Source: Rufibacter tibetensis | GTDB taxonomy: Bacteria > Bacteroidota > Bacteroidia > Cytophagales > Hymenobacteraceae | DNA: 64,000 nt | Assembly (NCBI RefSeq): GCF_001310085.1 | Contig: NZ_CP012643.1 | Location: 3,145,501-3,209,500 of the forward strand | Reading direction: 5' to 3' | Part shown: piece by piece, positions 43,186-50,827 of the stretch | How positions within the stretch are numbered: the stretch's first letter is position 1 | Layout of the letters: the number at the start of each line of letters is the position of its first letter | The notes under the pieces: generated by a model | Database searches by the model: none | What the model was told of the DNA's origin: nothing | Seen by the model: the letters and a program-made list of their open reading frames with translations, nothing else | Made by a program: the position numbers and the translations under genes

Positions 43186-44616
43186 TTAGTGTACTACGCT
43201 TAATTTGATCATGTTGGCACGTTTCTTTTCCATTACTGGCATAGAGCCTATGTTGATGAAAACATCACCGGTTTCTAGGTGGCCTTCTTTCACCAGGATT
43301 TCTTTCAAGTCAGCGATGGTCTCATCAGTAGAAACGAAGCGGTCATAATAATAACCTCTGATGCCCCATACCAGGTTAAGGGTGTTCAGCAACACACGGT
43401 TGTCAGTGAACACGAAGATGTTGGCTTTAGGGCGGTGCTTCGCTAATTGGATAGCAGTGTAGCCAGACTTGGTAAGACAGATAAGCGCTCGGGCGTCTGT
43501 GTCACGGGCCAATGTTACAGCACTAGCGACAACTGTGTCATTGTAGAAGGTAGGAGCTTGTCTGTTGAAGACAAAGTTGCGGTGAAAAACGGCAGCTTGC
43601 GCCTCTACTGATTGAATGGTGCGGTTCATGCTTCTGATCGTTTCCAGTGGGTAAGCTCCGGCGGCAGTCTCAGCGCTAAGCATCAACGTGTCGGCTCCGT
43701 CCATTACGGCGTTGGCTACGTCATTGGTTTCTGCACGGGTAGGACGTGGATTGGTGATCATGCTTTCCATCATCTGGGTAGCCACAATCACTGGTTTGCC
43801 CATCGCATTACATTTCTCCACAATCATCTTCTGCAGCATCGGAACGCCTTCCATGCCTACTTCTACGCCAAGGTCGCCACGGGCCACCATGATGGCATCG
43901 GTTGCTTCAATGATAGAGTCAATGTTACGGATAGCCTCTGGTTTTTCAATCTTGGCTACTACCTTGGTGTCTTTGCCGCGCTCTGCAATAATGCGCTTGA
44001 TCTCGTGAATGTCTTCTACCTTTCTTACAAAGGAAAGCGCCACCCACTCTACATCATTATCCAACCCGAAATGCAGATCCTGCATGTCTTTCTCTGTCAG
44101 GGAAGGAGCGGTAACTACGGTGTCTGGCAAGTTCATGCCTTTGCGGGGTTTTACTACACCGCCGTACACCACTTCAGTTAATACCTCGTTTACACCATCG
44201 GTGCTTAAAACGCGTACTTCCAATTTACCATCGTCAATCAGGATGGCATCACCTGGGCGGACATCCTGGGCTAAACGGGCGTAGCTGTGTGATAATCGCT
44301 GAGGAGTACCCAAAGATTTATCACAAACGAAGGTAAGTTGTTGCCCTTCTACAATCTCTATTGCCCCGTCTTGCACGTCATTGATCCGGATCTTAGGACC
44401 CTGCAAATCTTGCAGTAAACATATATTGAAACCTTCCTGGGCGTTGATGGCACGTACGTGTTCAATTACCTTCAGGTGTTCGTGGTGAGCGCCATGAGAA
44501 AAATTAAGACGGAAAACATCAACCCCTTCTTGTATAAGGGCGCGTAGGCGCTCAGGGGTGTTGCTGGCGGGGCCAACAGTGGCAATAATCTTAGTGTTGT
44601 TGAAGTGGATAGCCAT
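43186..44616 (-). CDS. pyk: Pyruvate kinase
   Basis: The 476-residue enzyme converts phosphoenolpyruvate and ADP to pyruvate and ATP. N-terminal TKIIATVGPAS-type sequence (here NTKIIATVGPASNT), LQDLQGPKIRI, KIEKPEAI and the active-site signature AIMVARGDLGVEVGME are present. The C-terminal allosteric domain (~350-476) is included. The gene follows the IPExxxVDY gene by 3 bp and is ended by the hairpin at 43129-43165. Confidence 0.96.
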   Translation of the reverse strand: MAIHFNNTKIIATVGPASNTPERLRALIQEGVDVFRLNFSHGAHHEHLKVIEHVRAINAQEGFNICLLQDLQGPKIRINDVQDGAIEIVEGQQLTFVCDKSLGTPQRLSHSYARLAQDVRPGDAILIDDGKLEVRVLSTDGVNEVLTEVVYGGVVKPRKGMNLPDTVVTAPSLTEKDMQDLHFGLDNDVEWVALSFVRKVEDIHEIKRIIAERGKDTKVVAKIEKPEAIRNIDSIIEATDAIMVARGDLGVEVGMEGVPMLQKMIVEKCNAMGKPVIVATQMMESMITNPRPTRAETNDVANAVMDGADTLMLSAETAAGAYPLETIRSMNRTIQSVEAQAAVFHRNFVFNRQAPTFYNDTVVASAVTLARDTDARALICLTKSGYTAIQLAKHRPKANIFVFTDNRVLLNTLNLVWGIRGYYYDRFVSTDETIADLKEILVKEGHLETGDVFINIGSMPVMEKKRANMIKLSVVH

Positions 44617-44619
44617 GCG

Positions 44620-45045
44620 CTAAAAAAGCAGGTTTTCTTTATAACGTAAACAATGTGGGTCAAAGGAGCGCACGTACTGGACCAGAGGTACGGCGTTCAA
44701 GGTCTGCAGAAGCTCTTGCTGAATTTGGCTGAGCCCGCCAGACACTTGTATTACATAATCATATTCTTTGATGTCAGGAACCAGGAAAGGGGAGGCAAGG
44801 GTGCTGGTGCCTACAGAACGGTTCCTGAATAAACGCAAAGAGCCATGCTCTGCACGATGCAGGTAATTGGAGATAACCAACCGGCCTTTGTTTAGGAAGT
44901 CAATGCACAGGTCAGCCTGTTTCACTAACCTAATGCGAAAATACTTGTTAAGTGCCCAAGCCAAGGTGTGCTCTTTGCTGGAAGACACAACTCCATATAG
45001 GTCGAAATCAAAATCGTATTCTACGTCTAGACGGAAAGATTTCAT
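44620..45045 (-). CDS. IPExxxVDY family protein
   Basis: The 141-residue protein belongs to a small Bacteroidota-specific family named after a C-terminal motif, seen here as VPDIKEYDYVIQVSG. The N-terminal DVEYDFDFDLYGV is also typical. I chose the ATG at 45045 (MKSFRLDVEYDFD); the frame is open to 45087, but the extra residues lie in a probable leader. It precedes pyk by 3 bp and is divergent from acpP, which is the usual family neighbourhood. Function is unknown, although the steady link to pyk and acpP suggests a tie to central or fatty-acid metabolism. Confidence 0.85.
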   Translation of the reverse strand: MKSFRLDVEYDFDFDLYGVVSSSKEHTLAWALNKYFRIRLVKQADLCIDFLNKGRLVISNYLHRAEHGSLRLFRNRSVGTSTLASPFLVPDIKEYDYVIQVSGGLSQIQQELLQTLNAVPLVQYVRSFDPHCLRYKENLLF

Positions 45046-45161
45046 GGATTGTGGTACTCTGGGTGAAAATTTCTGTTGGGTTGGCAATTTAAAGAAGTCA
45101 TTTGGAAACTCAAGTTAACTTCTCATAAAAGTGTTGGAATAAAACTATTGCTCATGATTTG

Positions 45162-45193
45162 TTTGACATTGTGTTACCAAATCTATTTCTTTG
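45162..45193 (+). promoter_or_regulatory. Probable acpP promoter
   Basis: TTTG (45162-45165), a 20-bp spacer and TTTCTTTG (45186-45193) resemble the -33/-7 pair. The TA of the -7 box is imperfect. It lies 29 bp before the acpP start. Confidence 0.5.
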
Positions 45194-45222
45194 CACTGTG
45201 TTTTAAAAAACTTCTATAAAAA

Positions 45223-45459
45223 ATGTCAGAAATCGCAGAAAAAGTAAGAGCTATCATTATTGACAAATTAGGCGTTGAAGAATCTGAGGTAACGCCTGAG
45301 GCTAGCTTTACAAACGACCTGGGTGCCGACTCTCTTGATACCGTAGAATTAATCATGGAATTCGAGAAAGAATTCAATGTGTCTATTCCAGACGATCAAG
45401 CTGAGAATATTGCAACGGTAGGCCAAGCGATCAGCTACCTGGAAGAGCACGCTAAGTAA
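45223..45459 (+). CDS. acpP: Acyl carrier protein
   Basis: The 78-residue acidic protein carries growing fatty acyl chains on a phosphopantetheine attached at Ser37 in [15 protein letters not shown]. Length and acidity are typical. It starts the operon acpP-fabF-rnc, 75 bp before fabF, and is divergent from the IPExxxVDY-pyk unit. Confidence 0.98.
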   Translation: MSEIAEKVRAIIIDKLGVEESEVTPEASFTNDLGADSLDTVELIMEFEKEFNVSIPDDQAENIATVGQAISYLEEHAK

Positions 45460-45534
45460 TCTCCTTCCTCTTTTTATTCTTATCGATCCAAATTTACCTA
45501 ATCAATACAGGTTCTTTTCCTCTACTAGCAGCGT

Positions 45535-46788
45535 ATGGAGCTTAAGAGAGTTGTAGTAACAGGCCTTGGTGCGCTTACCCCTCTGGGGAAATCCGTTTCT
45601 GAATACTGGGATGGCCTCATAAATGGGGTGAGTGGGGCAGCGCCCATTACTCGCTTTGATGCCTCAAAATTTAAAACCCAATTCGCCTGCGAAGTTAAAG
45701 GGTACGATCCTGAGCAATACTTTGAGCGTAAAGAGGCCCGCAAAATGGACCTCTTTACGCAATTTGCTGTGATTGTAGCCGATCAAGCCGTACAGGATGC
45801 CAACTTGCAAGATGAGTCTTTAGACAAAGACCGCATTGGTGTTATCTGGGGTTCTGGTATTGGGGGTTTGCGTACTTTTCAGGAAGAATGCGTGAACTTC
45901 GCCAATGGCGATGGAACACCACGGTTCAATCCTTTCTTTATTCCAAAGATGATCGCTGACATCAGCGCCGGTCATATCTCTATTAAGTACGGCTTCAGAG
46001 GTCCTAACTTTGTGACCGTTTCGGCTTGTGCCTCTGCCACCAACGCCCTTATTGACTCTTTTAACTATATCCGGTTGGGTATGGTTGATGTGGTTGTGAG
46101 CGGTGGTTCTGAAGCAGCGGTGACAGAAGCTGGGGTAGGAGGATTCAACGCCCTGAAAGCCCTTTCTGAGCGCAATGATTCTCCAGAAACTGCTTCCCGC
46201 CCGTTTGACAAAGACCGTGATGGTTTTGTGTTGGGCGAAGGTGCAGCGGCAATTGTGCTGGAAGAATACGAGCATGCCAAAGCCCGGGGTGCTAAAATTT
46301 ACGCTGAGTTGATTGGCGGCGGTATGTCTGCTGATGCGTACCATATCACAGCGCCACACCCAGAAGGGTTAGGTGCCCGCAACGTAATGCAAAACGCACT
46401 GCGTGATGCAGGTCTCAAACCTGAGCAAGTAGACTATATCAACGTGCACGGTACTTCTACTCCACTAGGAGACGTAGGAGAAGCGAAAGCCATTGAGCAC
46501 GTGTTTGGTGATCATGCGTACAACCTCAATATCAGCTCTACTAAATCAATGACAGGCCACCTTTTAGGTGCGGCAGGTGCCATTGAAGCAGTAGCCTCTA
46601 TATTGGCCATCCAGAACGGTATTGTTCCGCCTACCATCAACCATATCACGGATGATGAGCAGTTTAACTCAAAGCTGAACTTTACTTTCAACAAAGCTCA
46701 AAAGCGCGAAGTAAACATTGCCCTTAGCAATACCTTCGGATTTGGCGGACACAACACCTCTGTGATTTTCAAAAAATTCAGTGAATAG
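45535..46788 (+). CDS. fabF: Beta-ketoacyl-ACP synthase II
   Basis: The 417-residue condensing enzyme elongates acyl-ACP with malonyl-ACP. The catalytic triad is visible: Cys165 in VSACASATN, His305 in NVHGTSTPLGD and His342 in TKSMTGHLLGAAG. The C-terminal SNTFGFGGHN is conserved. It lies between acpP and rnc; its TAG stop (46786-46788) shares a base with the GTG start of rnc. Confidence 0.97.
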   Translation: MELKRVVVTGLGALTPLGKSVSEYWDGLINGVSGAAPITRFDASKFKTQFACEVKGYDPEQYFERKEARKMDLFTQFAVIVADQAVQDANLQDESLDKDRIGVIWGSGIGGLRTFQEECVNFANGDGTPRFNPFFIPKMIADISAGHISIKYGFRGPNFVTVSACASATNALIDSFNYIRLGMVDVVVSGGSEAAVTEAGVGGFNALKALSERNDSPETASRPFDKDRDGFVLGEGAAAIVLEEYEHAKARGAKIYAELIGGGMSADAYHITAPHPEGLGARNVMQNALRDAGLKPEQVDYINVHGTSTPLGDVGEAKAIEHVFGDHAYNLNISSTKSMTGHLLGAAGAIEAVASILAIQNGIVPPTINHITDDEQFNSKLNFTFNKAQKREVNIALSNTFGFGGHNTSVIFKKFSE

Positions 46789-47543
46789 TGTTGAGCCCGA
46801 TCAGACCGGTCTTTCGCGCAATCCATAAATTCTTTTACAAAGACAAGGCGTTTGTGAATGCCATTACCCATATTACGGGAATGGCTCCAGACAACTTGCA
46901 CCTGTACCAGTTGGCGTTTACGCACACTTCTTTTGTGCGCCAAAACCTGAAGGGGAACCAGGAAACAAATGAACGACTGGAATTTTTGGGCGATGCCATC
47001 TTGGGCGCCGTTATAGCAGAGTATCTCTTCAAAAAGTATCCTTACAAAGACGAAGGTTTCTTAACAGAGATCCGGTCCCGTATGGTGAACCGTGAGTCAC
47101 TCAATAGCCTTGCGGTAAAAGTAGGGTTGCATTCGCTTATCAAAGTAGATAACATTTCTGGAGTCACCCGCCATAAGTTTATTAATGGCAATGCATTGGA
47201 AGCATTGGTAGGTGCCGTGTACTTAGACAAAGGCTATACAGACACCAAGGACTTCATCCTGAAGAAGCTGGTGAAGCCCCACTTTGACCTGCACCAACTC
47301 ACCACCACCACCAGTAATTTCAAAAGCAAACTCATTGAGTGGGCCCAAGGCCAGAACCGTAGCATCAGGTTTGAGATTATTGGGCAAAAACAATCAGGTA
47401 GCACCACTGAGTTTACCGCCGCCGTAGTGGTGGATAATGATATCATTGCCAGCGGTAGCGGCCTTTCAAAGAAAAAAGCGGAGCAAGCCGCCGCTGAGAA
47501 AAGTATGGAGGTGCTAAAAGCTACCGGTTCCCTACCTGCTTAA
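46788..47543 (+). CDS. rnc: Ribonuclease III
   Basis: The 251-residue endonuclease cuts double-stranded RNA in rRNA and mRNA processing. The signature NERLEFLGDAIL starts at residue 61 and holds the metal-binding acidic residues. A C-terminal double-stranded RNA-binding domain (~178-247) ends with GLSKKKAEQAAAEKSMEVL. The start is probably GTG at 46788, overlapping the fabF stop by one base; TTG at 46791 is the alternative and no nearby ATG fits. The acpP-fabF-rnc order is common in bacteria. Confidence 0.95.
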   Translation: MLSPIRPVFRAIHKFFYKDKAFVNAITHITGMAPDNLHLYQLAFTHTSFVRQNLKGNQETNERLEFLGDAILGAVIAEYLFKKYPYKDEGFLTEIRSRMVNRESLNSLAVKVGLHSLIKVDNISGVTRHKFINGNALEALVGAVYLDKGYTDTKDFILKKLVKPHFDLHQLTTTTSNFKSKLIEWAQGQNRSIRFEIIGQKQSGSTTEFTAAVVVDNDIIASGSGLSKKKAEQAAAEKSMEVLKATGSLPA

Positions 47544-47564
47544 TCATTTCTACGTTTAGAGCCT

Positions 47565-47590
47565 CTTTTCCCAAAAGAGTACATAAAAGG
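47565..47590 (+). repeat. Dispersed intergenic motif, copy M
   Basis: It reads CTTTTCCCAAAAGAG followed by TACATAAAAGG, 22 bp past the rnc stop. No classical hairpin terminator was seen there. Confidence 0.45.
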
Positions 47591-47711
47591 CAACTGACAG
47601 CTTTTTTTATGTATTCATACAATTGTTGGCCTTCATCTCCTTTCAAGGTTTCGCTTAACTAGTATCTGTGTTTCACAGTTCTGTTATCTCCTATAGTTTC
47701 TTTTCTGTTTC

Positions 47712-47741
47712 TTGGTTCTACCGGTGAGGTTCTTAGTTTTG
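47712..47741 (+). promoter_or_regulatory. Promoter of nadE
   Basis: TTGG (47712-47715), an 18-bp spacer and TAGTTTTG (47734-47741) match the Bacteroidota form. A start near 47748 supports the ATG at 47835. Confidence 0.6.
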
Positions 47742-47834
47742 TAAGGACCTGGTGACGTGTTTCACGTGGCCAGTATCCGTATTTTCAACTTACAAGACAG
47801 TTCTTGCGTTAGAAAAGCCTTAACAGAACCAACT

Positions 47835-49688
47835 ATGAAACTTGCCGGCGCTGCCCTCAACCAAACTCCCCTGGATTGGGATAACAATCTCCGCAACATC
47901 AAAACGGCCGTAGAACAGGCCAAAGAACAGAACGTTGATATTCTTTGCCTCCCAGAAATGAGTATTCCCGGGTATGGCTGCGAAGACCTGTTCCTGAGTG
48001 AATGGGTGAGTGTGGAATGTTTTGAGCGGTTGTTAGAAATAAAAGAATGGTGCGAGGGTGTTATCGTCTGCGTAGGGCTTCCTGTTCGGTTGAACAACAC
48101 AACCTATAACTGTGCCTGTGTCATCAAAGACAAACAGATTCTTGGTTTCACTGCCAAACAATTCCTAGCCAATGACGGAGTGCACTATGAACCCCGCTGG
48201 TTCAGTTCATGGGTACCCAATACCATTGAAGAGTTTGAGGCGTTGGGCCAAACCTATCTTATTGGTGACATCATCTATGAACATAAAGGCATAAAATTCG
48301 CCTTTGAGATTTGCGAAGATGCCTGGCGTAATGCAAACCGTCCGGCTTACCGCCATATAGAGAAAGGCGTAGAGCTCATTATCAACCCAAGTGCCAGCCA
48401 CTTTGCCATGAGCAAAACCGATGTGCGCTACCATTTGGTGGTAGATGCCTCCCGAGAGTTTGATTGCACCTACTTGTATGTGAATTTGCTGGGTAACGAG
48501 GCAGGCAAAATGATTTACGATGGTGAAATCATCATCGCGCAAAACGGCAATCTGGTACTCCGAAATCAATTGCTTTCTTTTAAGAGCATTGACTTTGAGT
48601 GTGCTGAGGTTTCCTTTGAAACTCCATTGCAGCCTGTGGAACTTGACTTGCTACCGGTGGATGAAAACGTAGAATTCATCTCAGCTATTTCATTGGCCTT
48701 GTTTGATTACCTGCGCAAAAGCCGAAGCCGTGGTTTTGTTCTTTCCTTGAGCGGTGGGGCCGATTCTTCGCTGTGTGCCGTGGCCGTAGCCGAAATGGTA
48801 CGCCGTGCCCTAGAGGAAATCAGCCTGGAAGAATTTGCCCAAAAAACCAATTGCCTCAGCCCGGAGGAAGTTGCAGAATACAAGCAACTTCCCATAAACG
48901 AGCTCAGAAACCTATTGGTAGGTAGGTTACTGGTAACAGCCTATCAGGGTACCATCAACTCCTCAGATGACACCTACCGTTCCGCGGAAGAATTGGCCAA
49001 ATCCATTGGAGCCGTTTTCTATAACTGGACCATAGATGAGGAGGTGAAAAGCTACCGAGGCAAAATTGAGCACGCCATTGGGCGTAACCTTACCTGGGAG
49101 AACGATGACATCACGCTGCAGAACATCCAAGCTCGGGTTAGGGCTCCAGGCATCTGGATGATTGCTAACCTTAAAAACTCCCTGCTGCTGGCTACCTCCA
49201 ACCGGTCAGAAGCATCAGTAGGGTATGCCACTATGGACGGAGACACCGCGGGAAGTATCTCACCCATTGCTGGCGTGGACAAAGCCTTTATCCGGCAGTG
49301 GCTGGTATGGGCGCAGCTACAATTAGGCTACGAGGGCTTGCATTACGTGAACAATCTGCAACCATCGGCAGAGTTGCGGCCTTTGGAAAATACCCAGACC
49401 GATGAAGAAGATTTGATGCCATATCCGTTGCTGAATCAGATCGAGCGGCTGGCCTTCTATGAACGTATAGCCCCAAAGCAGGTGTTTGAGAAGCTGAAAG
49501 GCACCTATCCAGATGAGCAGTTGAAGCAGTTTATCAAACGGTTTTACTCGCTTTGGAGCCGTAACCAATGGAAGCGCGAACGTTATGCCCCAGCCTTCCA
49601 CCTGGACGACTACAACGTGGATCCCCGAAGTTGGCTTCGGTTCCCTATTCTGAGCGGAGGTTTCAGGGAAGAGCTGAGCGAGTTGTAA
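47835..49688 (+). CDS. nadE: Glutamine-dependent NAD+ synthetase
   Basis: The 617-residue enzyme converts deamido-NAD to NAD+. The N-terminal carbon-nitrogen hydrolase domain (~1-270) supplies ammonia from glutamine, with the Glu of LCLPEMSIPGYG, the Lys of FTAKQFLANDG and the Cys of FEICEDAWR as the triad. The C-terminal synthetase domain has the ATP loop LSLSGGADSSLC. The start is the ATG at 47835 (MKLAGAALNQ). The frame is open 26 codons further, but that stretch is not family-like and begins close to the transcription start. The gene is monocistronic. Confidence 0.93.
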   Translation: MKLAGAALNQTPLDWDNNLRNIKTAVEQAKEQNVDILCLPEMSIPGYGCEDLFLSEWVSVECFERLLEIKEWCEGVIVCVGLPVRLNNTTYNCACVIKDKQILGFTAKQFLANDGVHYEPRWFSSWVPNTIEEFEALGQTYLIGDIIYEHKGIKFAFEICEDAWRNANRPAYRHIEKGVELIINPSASHFAMSKTDVRYHLVVDASREFDCTYLYVNLLGNEAGKMIYDGEIIIAQNGNLVLRNQLLSFKSIDFECAEVSFETPLQPVELDLLPVDENVEFISAISLALFDYLRKSRSRGFVLSLSGGADSSLCAVAVAEMVRRALEEISLEEFAQKTNCLSPEEVAEYKQLPINELRNLLVGRLLVTAYQGTINSSDDTYRSAEELAKSIGAVFYNWTIDEEVKSYRGKIEHAIGRNLTWENDDITLQNIQARVRAPGIWMIANLKNSLLLATSNRSEASVGYATMDGDTAGSISPIAGVDKAFIRQWLVWAQLQLGYEGLHYVNNLQPSAELRPLENTQTDEEDLMPYPLLNQIERLAFYERIAPKQVFEKLKGTYPDEQLKQFIKRFYSLWSRNQWKRERYAPAFHLDDYNVDPRSWLRFPILSGGFREELSEL

Positions 49689-49702
49689 TTACAAGTTGCA
49701 AA

Positions 49703-49765
49703 TACATTGGGGGCTGTTCTGGACTGTTTTAAAGATAATAGGCTCAGAACAGCCCCCAATGTAAT
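49703..49765 (+). terminator. Inverted repeat after nadE with motif-like loop
   Basis: TACATTGGGGGCTGTTCT (49703-49720) pairs with AGAACAGCCCCCAATGTA (about 49746-49763). The loop contains CTGTTTTAAAG and AATAGGCTC, which resemble the dispersed motif. A T tract follows. Confidence 0.8.
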
Positions 49766-49910
49766 TTTTTATGGGCCTTCAGCCTACCTTGCACTACCTG
49801 TATTTTATGCTGTTTGAATGGGTTCTGTGTTTACGGTCTATTCTTCGAAAACCAGCTTGTAAATGTCTATGGTATAAAACTCAAATGTACATTCTTTGAG
49901 TATAAAGCTC

Positions 49911-50543
49911 ATGGAAGAATTAGATTGTCCCGCCGCATTCAATGATTTGGAGCAGAAAGCCTGGAAATTTGCAGTGACTGCCCACGGGGAGCAGCGTCGT
50001 AAATACCACAATGAGCCGTATGTAAAGCACCTGGAGCGGGTGGCGCAGACAGTTATGGCGTATGGCGGAACAACCGGAATGGTCATGGCTGCCCTGCTGC
50101 ACGACGTACTGGAAGATACCCCGGTGACTGAAGAGGAGGTGCAATCGTTCCTGGAGGAAGTCTGCCAGGAAACCATTGTTAAGCCAGCGGAAGTGCTGCA
50201 AATGGTGGTGGACCTCACCGATCAATTCACCAAACAGAATGCCCCAGGCCACAACCGCAAACGCCGGAAACAGATGGAGGTAGAGCGCCTAAGCCAAATC
50301 TCTTCCCGTGCTCAGACCATAAAGCTCGCTGATATCATTGACAACACCCGCGACATCATTGCCCAGGACATCAGTTTCGCAAGGGTGTACATCCCTGAAA
50401 TTGTGGCTTTGCTGGAAGTACTAAAGAAAGGCGAGCCATTCCGGTTGTATATGCTGGCCTGCTATGAAATGCAAAAGGCCGTTTACCGGTTAGAGGAGGA
50501 ACGCAGCAGGTTCGTTTCGCTCCCAGAGAAAGAAACAGAATAG
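49911..50543 (+). CDS. HD-domain phosphohydrolase, (p)ppGpp hydrolase-like
   Basis: The 210-residue protein resembles the hydrolase half of RelA/SpoT and small alarmone hydrolases (MESH1-like). It shows AHGEQRRKYHNEPYVKHLERV near the N terminus, the metal motif ALLHDVLEDTP, and KLADIIDNTRDI, which corresponds to the KLADRLHN region. No synthetase, TGS or ACT domain is present. It would remove pyrophosphate from (p)ppGpp or a similar nucleotide in the cytoplasm. The ATG at 49911 (MEELDCPAAF) is preferred over a TTG at 49896. Its substrate is inferred. Confidence 0.75.
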   Translation: MEELDCPAAFNDLEQKAWKFAVTAHGEQRRKYHNEPYVKHLERVAQTVMAYGGTTGMVMAALLHDVLEDTPVTEEEVQSFLEEVCQETIVKPAEVLQMVVDLTDQFTKQNAPGHNRKRRKQMEVERLSQISSRAQTIKLADIIDNTRDIIAQDISFARVYIPEIVALLEVLKKGEPFRLYMLACYEMQKAVYRLEEERSRFVSLPEKETE

Positions 50544-50628
50544 CCTCATTGGTTTAACCTCTATTCTTCTTATTCAGGATGTGTTTTAAATGCAGATAAA
50601 GTTTTATATAAGTTTTTTATGAAATAAA

Positions 50629-50654
50629 AATTTAAGGTTGTTCAACCTTAAATT
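50629..50654. repeat. AT-rich 26-bp perfect palindrome
   Basis: AATTTAAGGTTG (50629-50640) and CAACCTTAAATT (50643-50654) are perfect arms around TT. It lies 86 bp past the HD-hydrolase gene in a very AT-rich gap and may be a weak terminator or a protein-binding site. Confidence 0.5.
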
Positions 50655-50747
50655 CTTTAAAAGCTAACGAGGGTATATATTTTAAATTGTATATAGAATA
50701 GTTATATGTTTTCTTGGGCTTGTTGAGTAGTTGTTTGTTTTTACTTT

Positions 50748-50771
50748 GTTTTATAGAAAAAGCCCCAAAAG
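50748..50771 (+). repeat. Dispersed intergenic motif, copy N
   Basis: It reads GTTTTATAGAAAAAG followed by CCCCAAAAG. It lies 11 bp from the hairpin at 50782-50817. Confidence 0.5.
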
Positions 50772-50781
50772 CCTTAAACAA

Positions 50782-50817
50782 CTAAAGAGCGATAGCACAA
50801 CTGCCATCGCTCTTTAG
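50782..50817 (-). terminator. Hairpin terminator after the outer-membrane beta-barrel gene
   Basis: CTAAAGAGCGAT (50782-50793) pairs perfectly with ATCGCTCTTTAG (50806-50817). It lies 11 bp past the stop of the minus-strand gene. Confidence 0.8.
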
Positions 50818-50827
50818 GTTGAAATTT